NCBI GenBank assembly: GCA_003164825.1
Contig: PLUH01000233.1
Coordinates: 3,360 to 10,284 of the forward strand
Origin: Hyphomicrobiales bacterium
GTDB lineage: Bacteria > Pseudomonadota > Alphaproteobacteria > Rhizobiales > Beijerinckiaceae
DNA: 6,925 nucleotides
Direction of reading: 5' to 3'
Shown: piece after piece, positions 5,929-6,925 of the stretch
How the letters are laid out: each line of letters begins with the position of its first letter
Position numbering within the stretch: position 1 is the stretch's first letter
Position numbers and translations under genes: made by a program
Notes under the pieces: model-generated
What the model was told of the DNA's origin: nothing
The model's input: only the letters and a program-made list of their open reading frames with translations
The model's database searches: none

Positions 5929-6924
5929 ATGTCGCGAGCCAAAGTATTTGTGAGCTGGCCGGATTATTCGATCGACGACCCGGAAACCGGCGCTCGATTG
6001 GTCAAGGGCGGATTCGAGCCCGTGCTGTGGCCGCGGAGGGGCGCGCGCAGCGAACAAGAGCTGATCGGAATGCTGAAAGGATGCATCGCGGCCATCGCGT
6101 CTGCGGATCCTTTCACCGACCGGGTCATGCAGTCCAACCCGCAATTGCGAATTATCTCGCGCGTTGGCGTGGGGGTCGATTCCGTTGACATGGAGGCGGC
6201 GACCCGCCGTGACATTGCCGTGTCCGTAACTTCGGGCGCCAACGCCGAAACGGTCGCCGATCATACGCTCGGTTTTATCCTGGCGCTGCTTCGGAAGCTG
6301 GTGCCCCAGCACCTTTGTGCGAGCAACGGCCGATGGGAGCGGGTCGGCCCGATGACCGGGTCGGAATTGCCGGGAAAAACCGTTGGCCTCATCGGCGCGG
6401 GCGGTATCGGCAAAGTCGTGCTGCGCCGCCTCTTGGGCTTCGACGCGAAGGTCATCTATTTCGACCGATTCGTCCCGTTGCTGAATGGCGCGACCAAGGT
6501 CGCCACGCTGGCCGAACTGCTCGAGCGATCTGACATCGTTTCGATTCACATGCCGCTGGTTCCAAAGACCCATCACATTGTCGATGCGGCCGGAATCGCG
6601 AGAATGAAGTTCGGAGCGCTGCTCATCAACACGTCGCGCGGACCATTGGTCGATCAGGCGGCCCTGTTTGCGGCCCTCCGCGAGGGGCGTCTGGGCGGCG
6701 CAGGGCTCGACGTATTCGACGAGGAGCCGCCACCGGCAGGAACCTTCGACGGCGTGCCGAACCTGCTGCTTTCCTGCCACGTCGCCGGCGTCAGCCACGA
6801 ATCGATCCGACGGATGACCGTCTCGGCGACCTCGAGCGCGTTGGCCATGCTGGCAGGGGAGACGCCCGACACCGTGCTCAATCCCGAAGTCCTTCGGCGA
6901 AAGCCGATCCGGCTGCCGGCCTGA
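5929..6924 (+). CDS. NAD-dependent D-2-hydroxyacid dehydrogenase, phosphoglycerate-dehydrogenase-like, without ACT domain
   Basis: The 331-residue cytoplasmic enzyme has the complete fold of the D-isomer-specific 2-hydroxyacid dehydrogenases, which interconvert 2-keto acids and D-2-hydroxyacids with NAD(H). The substrate-binding region includes ISRVGVGVDSVD (76-87) and ANAETVADHTLGFILALLRK (104-123). The nucleotide-binding motif GAGGIG is at 156-161, with Asp179 in VIYFDRF at the position that favours NAD over NADP. The catalytic set is present: Arg237 in NTSRGPLVD, Glu266 in DVFDEEPP and His284 in SCHVAG, where the more usual wording is PHIAG. It ends soon after the dehydrogenase core, so it lacks the C-terminal regulatory domain of long SerA enzymes. 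3-Phosphoglycerate, hydroxypyruvate or another keto acid are all possible substrates. In the first 60 codons about 17 end in A or T, against 6 in ilvD, which suggests a different history. The stop is one base before the window end, so its downstream partners are unseen. Confidence 0.9.
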   Translation: MSRAKVFVSWPDYSIDDPETGARLVKGGFEPVLWPRRGARSEQELIGMLKGCIAAIASADPFTDRVMQSNPQLRIISRVGVGVDSVDMEAATRRDIAVSVTSGANAETVADHTLGFILALLRKLVPQHLCASNGRWERVGPMTGSELPGKTVGLIGAGGIGKVVLRRLLGFDAKVIYFDRFVPLLNGATKVATLAELLERSDIVSIHMPLVPKTHHIVDAAGIARMKFGALLINTSRGPLVDQAALFAALREGRLGGAGLDVFDEEPPPAGTFDGVPNLLLSCHVAGVSHESIRRMTVSATSSALAMLAGETPDTVLNPEVLRRKPIRLPA

Positions 6925-6925
6925 C

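Noticed and set aside
5761..6798. Minus-strand open frame of 345 codons opposite the dehydrogenase.
   Set aside because: It is antisense to a complete enzyme with all catalytic motifs, and the translated product is Arg/Gln/His-rich and lacks recognisable motifs.

Overview
The window is GC-rich (about 70% in the main coding blocks). It reads as a chromosomal piece of an alphaproteobacterium, probably Hyphomicrobiales (Rhizobiales). The reasons are the ccmI-ccmE (cycHJ) order, a PhoQ/FeuQ-like sensor kinase next to the ccm genes, a small lipoprotein of the rickettsial 17 kDa antigen type, and an IlvD very close to the enterobacterial form. The genus cannot be fixed from this sequence.

Positions 1 to about 5156 hold five genes on the minus strand, transcribed right to left: ilvD (branched-chain amino acid synthesis), a transmembrane histidine kinase starting 10 nt after ilvD, a small glycine-zipper lipoprotein, ccmI, and the first 89 codons of ccmE, cut by the window edge. 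ccmI and ccmE overlap by TTGA and form the start of a cytochrome c maturation operon. A perfect 9-bp hairpin follows the lipoprotein stop, so the ccm genes may be a separate transcription unit with a structured leader.

Positions 5157-5928 hold no intact gene. There is a probable ilvD promoter, then on the plus strand the start of a small membrane-protein gene that is broken by a one-base shift at a run of six T and seems to lose its proper C-terminus. Next comes an AT-rich island (about 46% GC over 5581-5720) with a TTGTATACAT palindrome and a possible sigma70 promoter. A leader region follows and ends in a strong terminator-like hairpin.

Positions 5929-6924 (plus strand) encode a complete D-2-hydroxyacid dehydrogenase of the phosphoglycerate-dehydrogenase type without an ACT domain. 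Its codon use is visibly less GC-rich than that of ilvD. The terminator-like hairpin ends about 20 nt before its start codon, so attenuation of this gene is the most interesting regulatory idea here.

Most of the window is ordinary housekeeping sequence. I see no CRISPR array, insertion sequence, tRNA, rRNA or defence system. The points worth a second look are the leader of the dehydrogenase, the frameshifted membrane-protein gene, the kinase without an adjacent response regulator, and the three hairpins before ccmI.
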